DNA of 64,000 bases, from the NCBI RefSeq assembly GCF_001540865.1, contig NC_033636.1:6885983-6949982 (forward strand). Reading direction: 5' to 3'. Under the pieces are notes generated by a model. The model made no database searches, had not been told where the DNA came from, and worked only from the letters and a program-made list of their open reading frames with translations. Shown one piece after another: positions 48,911 through 58,985 of the stretch (position 1 is its first letter; each line of letters begins with the position of its first letter). The DNA is from Ananas comosus. Its lineage: Eukaryota > Streptophyta > Magnoliopsida > Poales > Bromeliaceae. Made by a program: the position numbers and the translations under genes.

Positions 48911-49603
48911 TATTATTTGATTTTTAGTAAAATAAATAAAGTCGAGTTCAATTATAAAAGGACTCATTTATGTATAAAATTTCAACTATTAGATGAACGT
49001 CTAATGGATAAGATTTTATAAATTTATTATCATTATTATTATTATTATTATATATATATATGCCGTGACTACTATACTATTATGAGTATTGGAGCCCTCG
49101 TACTCATAAGTTATTTTCAATGATTGAGCTTCCGAATCGACGATCCACTCCGTTAAATATGATCGAGAATATTTGAAACTTCTAGAAAATAAATTTCGTA
49201 AATTTTCGAAATCATAATAAAGTTCATCAAGTGGGCATAAAATGAACGGTCAAAATCGAACGACGTCCTAAAAAAGGATGATCGGATCCTTCAATTCAAG
49301 ATCAGAGTTATTGATCTTTATCTATGTAGTGAATAGAATTTTCTATCAAAAAATCAATAAATTCCGATTCTTTTACACCGTTAAACTAGCAAGTATTCCA
49401 TACCGACCGTTAAAAATTATCAAATTTGTGACCTCTTGATCGTAAGGTAAATGATGTCGAAAAAGATTATACATTTGATTTCTAGAAGTTTTAAATACTG
49501 TAAATAATTTTAATGGTGTGGACGTCGATTCGGAAGCTCTATCATCGAAAACAACTTATGAGTACGAGTGCGATTGTACTCATAATAGTATAGTAGCTGG
49601 ACC

Positions 49604-49636
<33 letters not shown>

Positions 49637-49857
49637 TAGGGCTAGAATACTTTACAAGTATCACCCAAGTGATACTTGTGTGTTTTTAGCCATTGGATCT
49701 ACTTTTTGATTACTAATAGTCCTTGGATCAAATACTATTCCACCCAACCACCATCTACCACCACTACCACCATCATCTCAACCTCACATCTCTCCATCCA
49801 AAGGCTAAAAACAACACAAGTATCACTTGGGTGATACTTTTACAAGTATTTTAGCTC

Positions 49858-49895
<38 letters not shown>

Positions 49896-51167
49896 TATAT
49901 ATTATATATATATCAATTTAATTCATTAACTTATTGTTTATTGGCCAGCTCGTAGCTAGCTTGTGTTGTGAGCCGAACACAAGCTGAATTTTTGGCTCGA
50001 TACTTTAATGAGTCAGTTCGTGTTCCTCGTTTATTAGACGAGCCGGGATCTAGCTCGCTCATATTCGGCTTGTTGATACTCCTAGTTTTATTATTCAAAT
50101 CAAACAGATTGAAAGGTTAGATAGCAAAATCAAAATTTTAAAAGATTTAAGTAGTTAAATCCAAAATGACCATGGTTTAGATAAATTCCGAAGTGAAAAT
50201 GAAGTTCGTGAGACTTGAAATTTGGAAACCTTGAGCCTCCGGCTCTCTCCGGTGTTGTAGTCGAACTCGACGGCGTGCGCCCAGCAGTCCAGCGCGCCGT
50301 CCTTGCCGTTCGGAATCTCACGGCAGTTGCCCTCCGGCAGGCGCATCAGCGACGGCCCCAACGCCGTCGTGTCGAACATGATGGCCTTGCCGTGCTTCAT
50401 GATCACGAGGTGCATCGCCGACACCCCCGCGTTCTCGCTCACGATCTCCCACTTCCCCGCGAACCCGGCCCCCTCATCCAGCGGCAGGATCACCGCCTTA
50501 GGAGGCGGCACATTGCTGGGCTTACTGGTGTTGTACACAAATGTTAGAATCTAACAAGAGATCTTATTTTCGTACAGTATCACAGTAAGAGATTCTGAGT
50601 TTAATTTTTTTAAAAAAATCTCGATTTTACGTGATTTTCTATTAAGATTTTCGTATTATGCGATAAGCATGTGGTCATAGAATCTACATGTATTATGCAT
50701 AACACTTCTTCTATACCACTCAATATATCGATAAATTTCACCTTGGTCCCTAAGGTACGAAGCGAGTGACATTTTAGCCTTAAATTTTAATTTATTGTAC
50801 TTTTTAGCTCGAACGTCAAAATTATTACAAAAGTTCCTTATTTGAGCCAAAAAGTACAATAAAATAAAATTTGACAACAAAAGCGTCACTTACCTTATTG
50901 TTTGAGAACTCAAAGCGTAACTTATCATCAACATATCTAACAGCTTAAGCTTTTGAAAATGAAAAAAAATCGGCTACAGTCGTACACGGGAGGGGGAGTC
51001 AGGCCGTTGTCGTCAGCGGCGACGGGGTCGAGCGGCGGGGCGTCGCCGTCGACCGGCTGAGGGCTGTAGAAGAGGTCGTCGAAGAGAAAGGGCTCAGCGA
51101 GGGTGGCCGAGAGGAGGAGGGCGGAGCAAAAGGCGGCGACGCGGAGGCCGGGAGTCGTCGGCGCCAT
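45136..51167 (-). CDS. GLOX: Glyoxal/aldehyde oxidase, galactose-oxidase-like copper radical enzyme
   Basis: Family enzymes oxidise aldehydes to acids with O2, releasing H2O2, usually in the apoplast or cell wall. Exons (minus): 50986-51167, 50230-50524, 47185-47345, 46034-46397, 45136-45936. They sum to 1803 nt, 600 aa, with matching GT-AG phases; intron 1's acceptor could shift by nine bases. A signal peptide-like start (LRVAAFCSALLLSATLAEP) comes first, then the N-terminal glyoxal oxidase domain with Kelch-like repeats and the C-terminal DUF1929 domain. By comparison with fungal glyoxal oxidase the copper/radical residues are Cys141 (ALDCWAHAVEFD), Tyr214 (RWYGTQQILPDG), Tyr443-His444 (IPRMYHSSS) and His540 (PPFTTHGFSMNQR), all present, so the enzyme looks active. 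It resembles tapetum/wall GLOX proteins, but substrate is unknown. Intron 2 (2.9 kb) is swollen with transposons. Confidence 0.94.
46398..47184 (-). other. GLOX intron 3
   Basis: A 787-bp intron with a GCAC/GCATGCAC microsatellite right at its acceptor side (46400-46430) and a GA microsatellite at about 46723-46743. The rest is AT-rich, with no transposon termini recognised. The (GCAC)n tract sits at the acceptor without a long pyrimidine run, which could weaken splicing. Confidence 0.55.
47438..47898. mobile_element. hAT remnant in GLOX intron 2
   Basis: Starts TAGAGATATCAACTGATACA and ends CCATTAACATCCCTA, decayed versions of the TAGGGATGTCAATGG terminus, with degenerate subterminal GGTTCGG/TCGGTTT words at 47755-47870. 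Flanks do not form a clear 8-bp duplication. Same family as 18124, 28020 and 42238. Confidence 0.6.
49061..49603. mobile_element. Foldback MITE nested in the hAT element (copy 2)
   Basis: Outer ends CTATACTATTATGAGTA and, inverted, CTATACTATTATGAGTACAA are nearly identical inverted repeats, followed by CTCATAAGTT(A/G)TTTTC and CGTCGATTCGGAAGCTC on the two arms. It shares AATCGACG and the GGTAAATGATGTCGAAAA words with the foldback at 32800-33418. Flanked by TA-rich tracts, so the duplication cannot be read. Confidence 0.72.
49636..49860. mobile_element. 225-bp MITE with 60-bp inverted arms
   Basis: Left arm GTAGGGCTAGAATACTTTAC..., right arm inverted GTAGAGCTAAAATACTTGTA.... Both contain ACAAGTATCACCCAAGTGAT, itself a palindromic hairpin, and end at TTTTTAGCC. 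The centre is a CCACC-rich 80 bp. Flanked by GA and TA microsatellites. Confidence 0.8.
50525..50985 (-). other. GLOX intron 1
   Basis: A 461-bp AT-rich intron between the signal-peptide exon and the first enzyme exon. The donor is GTACGA and the acceptor CACCAG. No repeats of note. Confidence 0.6.
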
Positions 51168-51310
51168 TATTGCTCTTCCCCCCTTATTCCAATTCTTATT
51201 CTTATTCTTCTCCTCTTCTCCTTCTTATTCCTCTCTATTTGCCCTAATAGGAGTGGATGGTTATGCATTATACGTGAGGATTTGCTCCGCGTTTAGTGCC
51301 CAACGGCTAG

Positions 51311-51320
51311 TTTAAATATA
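51311..51320 (-). promoter_or_regulatory. Candidate TATA box of GLOX
   Basis: On the minus strand TATATTTAAA lies about 145 bp upstream of the GLOX start codon, giving a plausible plant spacing with a leader near 110 bp. The leader between is rich in GA on the coding strand (GAGAAGGAGAAGAGGAGAAG). No experimental support. Confidence 0.5.
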
Positions 51321-51511
51321 GCACGGATTTTACAGCCTCGCGCCATGCAGGAGACCACGTCTCCGCTCGTACTTTGCCCTCGTTGTTGCCCATATTTCCC
51401 CACCATGCCATTGTGCGCAGGGTGGCAAGTAATTCGGGTTTTGGACCCGGTTTGAAATAAGGCGTTCAGATCCGAACCCGACCGGACTCATTTTAAACCG
51501 AAATTTTTTAA

Positions 51512-52229
51512 GGCTGCGTTTGGCTAGATAACTAAATTTTGAAGAACAACTTTTATTATTTTCGAGAATAAGAAATATTCTAATATAAGCTAGAATAAAT
51601 TGTAAATTACGTTTGAATGTTATTTATTTGTTCCTAGAGAATATTCTTGATAGTATTTAGATATTTATATTAGAATAAGGTGTTGGAAAGACAAAAATTA
51701 AATAAAATGATAAATTCGCCCTTGAATATAATAATCAAATATGATTTAATAAATTAAGTATTAAAATAAATTAATTTACAAATTAAGTATATTTGTATGT
51801 TACTTTGAAAATATTAATTTAGTAGTATTCAATTTAAATATTTATTTATTTTTCGAAACTAATTTAAAATATAAATATATAAAATGGAATAGCGCTTATT
51901 AAATTAAATTAATCATTCAATCGATTTATTTTAATTTACTAAATTAAATATTAATAAGTCAAAATAGTGTGGCTCCTATAAATAAAAAAATTTTCAAAAA
52001 AAATTCCTAGACACATCCAGAAGGGTTAAAGGACAAAATGGTAAACCAACATAGCCCCTAAGTTGTTCCCACTAATTGTCCCATTTGAGGAAAACGGGGT
52101 TAACGAGTTGTTCCTGAAACAATCCGTTAAGCCCAGAACAACAAATCCCCCTCTCTTTTTTTTCTGTTTGGGTATTGATGGGGGGATATCCCGCCTTGTT
52201 CTAGGATATCCCTCCAACTAAACGCAGCC
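51512..52229. mobile_element. 718-bp PIF/Harbinger-type MITE upstream of GLOX
   Basis: Termini GGCTGCGTTTGGCTAG and, inverted, GGCTGCGTTTAGTTGG, flanked by TAA at 51509-51511 and 52230-52232. The 3-bp TAA duplication and GG terminus fit PIF/Harbinger MITEs. It starts about 190 bp upstream of the candidate TATA box, so it may border the promoter. Confidence 0.78.
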
Positions 52230-52342
52230 TAAAATAATTACAAAGGATATATATATTAAATTTGAATTTAAAATTTGAGTATTCAAAATGAAAATACCCT
52301 AATCATAAAGCCATTATATATATATCTTTTTAAAATAAACTA

Positions 52343-52718
52343 CTTAAAATTTAGAAAAATTTCAAATACCATCCTTGCGTTTTCACATTTCTCACTTTAG
52401 TGTTATGTGGTTTAAAGTGTATCAATTTAGTATATTGTAGTTTTATTTTTATCTTTTTATTATCGATTCCACTAATTTTTTTCGTTAAATCAATGACAAA
52501 GTTAAAACTAAAGGGTACTAATTGAAGTGAATATTCGATAAAGTTAGATGGGGTATTTGGAATTTTTTATTTATAATTTAACAAAATATTAACGGAAAAG
52601 TTGACGAAAAGATAAATGAAACTATAGGACACTAACTTTATACACTTTAAACCACATGGTATTAAGGTGAGAAAGTGCAAAACCATATGGTAATTTGAAG
52701 TTTACCCTAAAATTTAAG
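52343..52718. mobile_element. MITE with about 90-bp inverted arms
   Basis: The left arm (…TTTCAAATACCAT, CTCACTTTAGTGTTATGTGG, TTTAAAGTGTAT) is matched inverted by the right arm (ATACACTTTAAACCACATGG, GGTGAGAAAGTGCAAAACCA). Boundaries are approximate because both sides are A/T-rich. The centre repeats AACTAAAGGGTACTAATT-like words. Confidence 0.68.
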
Positions 52719-53249
52719 AAACAGTACAAAATTTATTTGAGCTGTGAACCACTTTAGCTCAGTTACCCAACTTTTCAAAATTTTTATTTTGATTTTAGTC
52801 GGTTCATAATGATACTTTGATATCAAACGTTAAGCTAATTATTTACTTCAATATATTAAAAGTTACAAAACTTACCATTTCGTCTGTTGTCCATCACTTG
52901 ATTAGCTCAAATCTTAAAGTTTGATGAATAACGATTGAAGCAGTCTCACGTCGAAAACTATTCCCACCAGATTTTTTTGGCCAAGTGATTGTGTATTTCG
53001 TTCGGAAAAATTGGAATTAACCACACTTGCATGTTATTTATAGATCTAAATTTGGTTTCGTTTCCTAATTTTACAATCCTTTACTAAGGTACAAATTTAT
53101 TCATTCATATCCTTCAAAAAAGGTGTATTTGCATGCCTATCCCTTGAAGCGTAAAATTTATACTAGTGATTTGGTGATATCTTTTGATGTTATTAGTATT
53201 AAAATTGTTGTGATGTTGTTGATTCGTTTATTAAATTAAAATCTTGGTT
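52719..53249. other. AT-rich spacer, no gene
   Basis: Holds an inverted fragment of the dispersed repeat (GTTACCCAACTTTTCAAAAT near 52761) also present at 6.7, 48.0, 50.1 and 60.3 kb. Otherwise unremarkable AT-rich DNA up to the LINE. Confidence 0.45.
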
Positions 53250-53265
53250 GTAAAAACGAAATCTT

Positions 53266-55331
53266 TTTTTTTTTTTTTTTTTGAGAAAAAGGTAGCATGC
53301 TACCCGCTTCATTCATTCAGGATGTGAATTAAGCTACATGGGTGAGGCATCAAAGGCCTCAGAGGTGGCGGGAACAAAGAAAAGACGGATTTACAAGGTA
53401 CAGTTAAGTCCGCTCTACTGTTAACTAGATCTATCTATAGGTCAGAAATTCCCCCACTGAGCCAGCAGGTGTTTGATCTTATGAGTCCCTCGTAGCGGGT
53501 CTGCCTGGGCCTTCAAAAAAATCGATCCGTTCCTAGACTCCCACACCACCCACCAGCAAGCTATAATAGCATTTAAACCGTTACTTGTGGGTTGTGCCCC
53601 CTTCCGACCTTTCCAAATATCCCACACCCGGTGTATGTCATCTCCTAAGTCTCGTGGCTGGACATCCTCTATTGACGTCACCAGAAGGAATCTAAAGAAT
53701 ACACACTGCATAAATAGGCGATCAATTGTTTCTAGATCCGACCCGCAAAGCACACAACTTGTATTTCCAAGCCAACCTCTTTTTAACAAGTTATCTACAG
53801 TGAGAATTTTCTTCTTAAGCACGAGCCAACAGAAAATCTTCACTTTAAGGGGGGTACGAAGTCTCCATATCTCATAAGTCCTGGCATCCCTTATTCCTCC
53901 ATCGCTTAACGTAGCATATGTAGAACTCACAGTAAATCGACCATCGGGGTTCCACCGCCAATACACATTGTCCGTTCCTGGACCGGTTCTGTAGCTGGAG
54001 ATCCTTTCCTTGAGTGCCGCAATGCTTGGGTGTAGTCGTTGAACAGTAGTGTTGGCACTATTTAGAATCTTGTGCGAACACCATTCGTTACCATCGGAGC
54101 ATTCGCTGATTACTAGATTTTTACGGGGTAAGAAAGGGAGCAGCTCCGAAAAATATGACAGAAGTGTGGTTTCCCCACACCATCGGTCCTCCCAAAAATC
54201 AATGCTTTGCCTATTGCCCAATTTATAGGACACTCCCCATTTAAAAATCTCTTTCTGTGCAAGTACCCCCTTCCACCAAAAGGAGAACGGGCTAAAGCTC
54301 CGACCCTCCTTGATCTTCTCCTTAGATAGAACAAAACATGGATTAACTTATTCCATTGTAATTCAGGTGCTGTAAAGAATTTCTACTACCATTTGACCAG
54401 TAACGCTTGGTTCATCAAAGCCATATCAAGGATACCAAGCCCACCCTTCTTCTTGCTCCTGTAGATGCTCTTCCAAGACACGAGGCACCCCTTGCCAGGC
54501 GAGGTGAGGCCACCTTTCCAAAAGAAATCCCGTCGTAATGCCTCGATGCGTTTAACTATCCATTTGGGTGTCTGGAACACTGAAAGATAATATACGGGTA
54601 GGTTAGTGAGAACAGCGTTAACTAGAATGAGTTTGCCACCCCGCGACAGAAGTTTCGCTTGCCATCCATTGATTCTACTCTGTATCTTGCCGATGATTCC
54701 CCTCCAATCCTCCTTGGACGGGGGTCTGGTCGTCAACGGCAATCCCAAGTACTTGGTGGGTAAACTACCGAGTTTGCATCCGAGTATATGTGCTAGCCTT
54801 CTCGCTTTTCCATCTACCCGGCCCATATAAAAAATTTCCGACTTCTCTCTGTTAATCCTCATTCCCGATGCCTATTCGAAAAGTTTCCAAAGAAAAAGGA
54901 GGTTTCTCATATATCTCTTCTTGGCCTCACAGAAGAAGAAGGTATCATCTGCAAATTGGATAATGTGAACCCTTGATTCGTCAGAGGGACCGATCCCGCT
55001 GATAAGGTTGTTCGTTGATGCTTCGTCCGTTAGCTTGGCAAGGCACTCTGCTATGAGTAGGAAGAGGAAAGGTGATAGAGGGATGCCCTGTCGTAATCCC
55101 CTCTTCATCTTAATCCAATTTGTCGGTATGCCATTAACCAAAACTGCGACCTTGGCGCTACAAACACAAAGTTTGATCCAGTTGATCCATTTCGTGTCAA
55201 ATCCCCACCACTCCAAGGTACGAAATAGGAAAGGCCAGTAGATTTGATCATACGCCTTCTCAAAATCCATTTTTATCCCTACTCCCTCAGTCCCCTGCTT
55301 ACTCCCCCAACCAAATAATAGGAAAGGCCAG
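53266..55331 (-). mobile_element. L1-type LINE, 5'-truncated, with exact 16-bp target duplication
   Basis: Flanked by GTAAAAACGAAATCTT at 53250-53265 and 55332-55347. The poly(A) tail is the T run next to 53266, so the element reads leftward; the 5' end is cut off within the reverse transcriptase, as usual for target-primed reverse transcription. A 17-bp word at the 5' junction (AATAGGAAAGGCCAGTA, near 55317) copies sequence present 90 bp inside the element (55226), a small junction duplication. Confidence 0.92.
53442..55270 (-). pseudogene. LINE reverse transcriptase and C-terminal zinc region, partial
   Basis: ORF2 remnant. First piece (55270-54872): reverse transcriptase from MDFEKAYDQIYW through LRQGIPLSPFLFLLIAECL to the catalytic FADDT (near 54960). 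A stop at 54872-54874 (LWKLFE-stop) breaks it. It continues as MRINREKSEIFYMGR and the thumb region LGCKLGSLPTKYLGLPL and GGKLILVNAVLTNLPVYYLS to about 54386. After a stop and a degenerate stretch, the zinc-finger RVT domain (53442-54233) shows WRWNPDGRFTVSSTYATL, WRLRTPLKVKIFCWLVLKK and the Cys pattern CVLCGSDLETIDRLFMQC. No endonuclease domain is present because the 5' end is missing. Confidence 0.92.
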
Positions 55332-55347
55332 TAAAAACGAAATCTTG

Positions 55348-55699
55348 GTGTGACAAAATAAAGATGTAGACAATAATAAGAGTAAGGGAAATTATTGTAT
55401 GCACCTCGTGCATAAGATGTAATTCGGTGTATTCTATGACATGTAAAATGCCTTAATTTGTATTAAAAAATGTCATAAATTTTGAACATCTGTATCTTAG
55501 AAATTCAACAGTTCCTTTTCTTTTCTTTTTTTTCTTTTTTACTGTTGATTATGGGGTTTCTTCGATTTTTGAAAATTACAAATTCTTATGTTATTTAGAT
55601 ATTATAGATCATATTAATCCAATTGAATTTTGATTTTGGGATATTAACCATAAAATAATTACTATGATGCATGGCATGTACTTGTACACTAGGTAGAGG
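55348..55699. other. AT-rich spacer, no gene
   Basis: Resumes the sequence interrupted by the LINE. No frame with coding character and no terminal repeats identified, apart from the start of the hAT-like element at 55700. Confidence 0.45.
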
Positions 55700-56203
55700 T
55701 AGGGGTGTCAATGAGCCGGATACGAGCTCATTAAAGTATCGAGTCGAAAAATTCAGCTCGTTAATTGGCTCACGAGTTGGCCAACGAACAATAAGTAAAA
55801 TAGATTGCATTAGATATGTATACAAAATAAATTTATAAAATCTTATACATTAGACTTTGATCTAATGGTTAAAGCTCTACATATAGATGGGTCTTTTTAT
55901 AATTGAGCTCCGATTTTTTTTTTTTAGCTAAAAATTAAATAATAAATAAATAAATAAATAAATAAATAAATATATATATATATATATTAAATAAATTATA
56001 TAAATATAAAATATATGTATTCAAGCTATTATCGAGCTGAACACGAGCGAGCTTACCGCAGCTCGTGTTCAATTCGTTTATTAAACGAGCTGACAAATTT
56101 TGCTCGTGTTCAGCTCGTTTACTAAACGAGTGATTCAATCTCGAGCTCATTTCGAGTCAAACACGAGCTGGCTCACGAACAACGAGCTGAATTGTCATCC
56201 CTA
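55700..56203. mobile_element. 504-bp hAT-type MITE with GAGCTCG repeats
   Basis: Starts TAGGGGTGTCAATGAGCCGG and ends GAATTGTCATCCCTA. Subterminal AGCTCGTTTATTAAACGAGC words match those of the element at 48655-50084, of which it looks like a shorter relative. Internal (AAAT)n/TA tract at 55935-55985. Flanks GGTAGAGG and GGAGGCAA are not an exact duplication. Confidence 0.68.
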
Positions 56204-56529
56204 GGAGGCAACCATTTTTTTAGAGTAAGTTCATTCAAATAAAATTTCACCAAATTTCTTGGTGCCTGTAGACTCGATACTAAAGAATAAGGGTTCTGCT
56301 CAGACCAACCCAAACCAAATTCAACAGGGCCAAACAACTTTAAGGAGGCTCAATCCAAATCTAGCTAATACAAAAAGTTTAAATCAATTCAACTTGAACC
56401 CAATCTAAATAAAGGTTCAAATCAAACTTTAGGGATAATCAAAATCATGCAAACCGACTTTGTCCGAACTGAAACAGATCAAATATTCAAACCAAGCTAA
56501 ATTAGTTGAGTCAAATTAATTGACGCATG

Positions 56530-57895
56530 AGCCAGAATCAAACGACCATAAAGTTGTTAAACTAAACAATGCAAATTTAAATAGCTGCAAAGTCATTAAA
56601 TTGAATAACTCAACTCTAAATAAACAACCCTGTCGATAAACTAAATATCTTAATCTAATCCGACTGCCATGTCGCTAAACTGAGCACCTCAACTTCAAAC
56701 CGCTATGTCGTTAAAATGAAGTCCTCAAACCAACTGCTATATTGCTAAATTGAGCACCGTCTCAATTAGATTGTCATGTTTCTAAACTGAGTATCTCAAT
56801 TTCAAACCGACTGCCATGTCGTTAAACTTAACTCCTCATATCGACCGCCATGTTGTTAAATTGAGCAGCTCAACTTCAAACTGATTGTCATGCCGTTAAA
56901 CAGAGCACATCAATCTTAAAACAACTGTCGTATCCTTAAATTGAGCATTTCAATTTTAATCAACTGCCAAGCCATTAAACTGAACAAATCAAGTTCAAAT
57001 CAATTGACTATGAATTCGCTAAACTAAACAAATCAAGTTCAAATTAATCATCCAACAAGTCGATAAATTGAGAAAATCAAAATCAAATCAATCGACCGCC
57101 AAATCGCTAGACTGAGCAAAACAAATTTAAATATATCGACCGCCAAATCGCTAACTGAGAAAATCAAGTCCAAATCAATTGACTGCCAAGTCGCTAAACT
57201 AAGCAAACCATGTTTAAATCAATAGACTGCCAGGTCACTAAACTGAGCAAATTAAATTCAAATCAATTGACCGTGAAGTTACTAAACTGAGCAAATTAAG
57301 TTCAAACACCAATCGATCATCCAGTCACTAAACTAAACAAATCAAGTTCAAAACAATTGATTGCCAAGTCGCTAAACTAAGCAAATTAAATTCAAATCAA
57401 TCGACCGCCAAGTCGCTAAATTGAGCAAATCAAATTCAAATAAATTGATCACCAAATCGCTAAACTAAGTTCAAATCAATCGACCGTCAAACCGCTAAAG
57501 GAGCTAAGTCAAGTTCAAATCAATCGACTGCCAAGTAGTTAAACTGAACAAATTTAAGTTCAAATCAATCGATCGCCAAGTAGCTAAGCTGAGCAAATTA
57601 AGTTCAAAGCAATCGATTGCCAAGTCGCTAAAACTGAGAAAATCAAGTTTAAATCACTTGATCGCCAATTTGCTAAAGTGAACAAATTAAGTTCAAATTA
57701 ATCGACAGCCAAGTTGCAAAATTGAGCAAATCCAGTTCAAATCAATTAACTGCCAATTTGCTAAACTGAGCAAAATTAAGTCCAAATCAAGCGACCGCCA
57801 AGTCACTAAACTGAATAAATCTGATCGCCAAGTTGTTAAACTAAGCCGCTCAATTTTGAACGACTACCAAGTCAATAAACTAAGTATTTCACTAA
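56530..57895 (+). repeat. Degenerate minisatellite, about 44-bp unit, roughly 30 copies
   Basis: The consensus by eye is CAATCGACCGCCAAGTCGCT followed by AAACTGAGCAAATCAAGTTC and AAAT. Units are most regular from about 57030 to 57830; earlier units drift to a variant with CTGCCATGTCGTTAAACTGAGC and CTCAACTTCAAAC. The unit length is not a multiple of three and no frame stays open, so it is noncoding. Flanks 56204-56530 contain looser AACCCAAACC/TTCAAATC words that may be decayed units. Confidence 0.88.
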
Positions 57896-58600
57896 TGTAT
57901 AATAGGGGCATGCTCTTACTTATGCCATGTACTTAAAAATTATATCAATAAAAGTTCGTCTCTATACTAGGTCTCTTTCTATCATTTGTATTAAATTTGG
58001 TATTTTAATCGAGAATTTCTCAACACTGCAAGTATGGAGTAATTAATGGCAGATTCTTAAGTCTGCTCCAAGTCATGATCCTACAAACTTAATTCCAAAT
58101 TAAAACTTAAATAAATTTGATCTCTACCATAAATGACCACTCGTCAGGGACAGATTTGCGGCGGGTCGGGCCTTTTGTGGTGGCGGACACTCTTGTATTT
58201 TCTTCTTTATTCTTTATCCATTAAATAAATTAAACTATTGCATTATTTGAAATTGTATTGCAATATTTATAAATATTGTAAACAATTACATATTACACTA
58301 CTTGACTATATATTTGCACTAGTTGATACGTATAATAAACTATAAAATAGTATAATATTCTGTCAAATAGTGCAAAATGTCTTTTACTTGTGCAACAACT
58401 TATTAAGCATTGCAAGACAGTTTCACAAAAATGTAAATTAGACTTAAATAGTGCAAGTTATCTATGATAGAGCTACGTTTTCTTCTATCTTTTCTGTTTC
58501 TTCATTTTCTTTTTTTTCTTGTTGTATATTATTTTTGTTTTTGTTTTCACACTGTGAACAAGCGAAATATAGTCAAATTGTGGAGCCTCTTGTGCCGTTG
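57896..58600. other. AT-rich spacer, no gene
   Basis: Nothing recognised except a GGCGGGTCGGGCC word at 58160 that recalls hAT subterminal repeats. TTTCTTTTTTTTCTTG runs near 58500 give open but low-complexity frames. Confidence 0.4.
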
Positions 58601-58985
58601 CCACGTCAACGCCTCCGCTTCTTCCTCAGCCACGGCTCCGCCCCCACCAACGATTGCTAAGGGGGCCGTCGGTGGACAACCCCCAAATAAACCACTTAGT
58701 GTGCGGCGGTGTGCTGCTGCTGCTGCCGCCGCCCTTATGTGGTGGCAGATTTCGTGGTGACAGTCATCATAAGGACCCTTGCGGGGCTATGCCACTGTCG
58801 ATGAAGGCGAGGACACGGAGGAGAAAGACCAGGGTGTCAGGGCCTGCCGCGGTTGGCAGTGAGAAAAACATGAGTGATGTAGGCGGGGAGGAGCACTGCA
58901 ATATGGGAAGGCAGAGGAGGAAGAGACGAAACGAGATAGAGAGAAACATACAAGAGAGGAAAAGGAATAAGAAAATCTTGATCAT
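58601..58985. other. GC-rich block, possible gene scrap
   Basis: A GC-rich stretch with CTGCTGCTGCTGCCGCCGCC (58713) followed by purine-rich sequence, open for about 110 codons in one frame. It resembles the GC-then-A-rich layout at 7700-8120 and in Helitron A (38040-38340). I find no domain and call it a repeat-associated scrap rather than a gene. Confidence 0.35.

Larger units (their letters stand above)
48655..50084. mobile_element. hAT-type element with GAGCTCG subterminal repeats in GLOX intron 2
   Basis: Starts TAGGGGTGGCAATCTAGCTC and ends GTTGATACTCCTA. Flanks GTTTTACT (48647-48654) and GTTTTATT (50085-50092) are an 8-bp duplication with one mismatch. AGCTCG/CGAGCT and GTTCGGCTCG words crowd both ends. 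Two further elements are nested inside (49061-49603 and 49636-49860). A related short copy is at 55700-56203. Confidence 0.8.

Noticed and set aside
56530..57895. CRISPR-like array
   Set aside because: The repeats are contiguous and degenerate with no unique spacers, in a plant nuclear context; it is a minisatellite.
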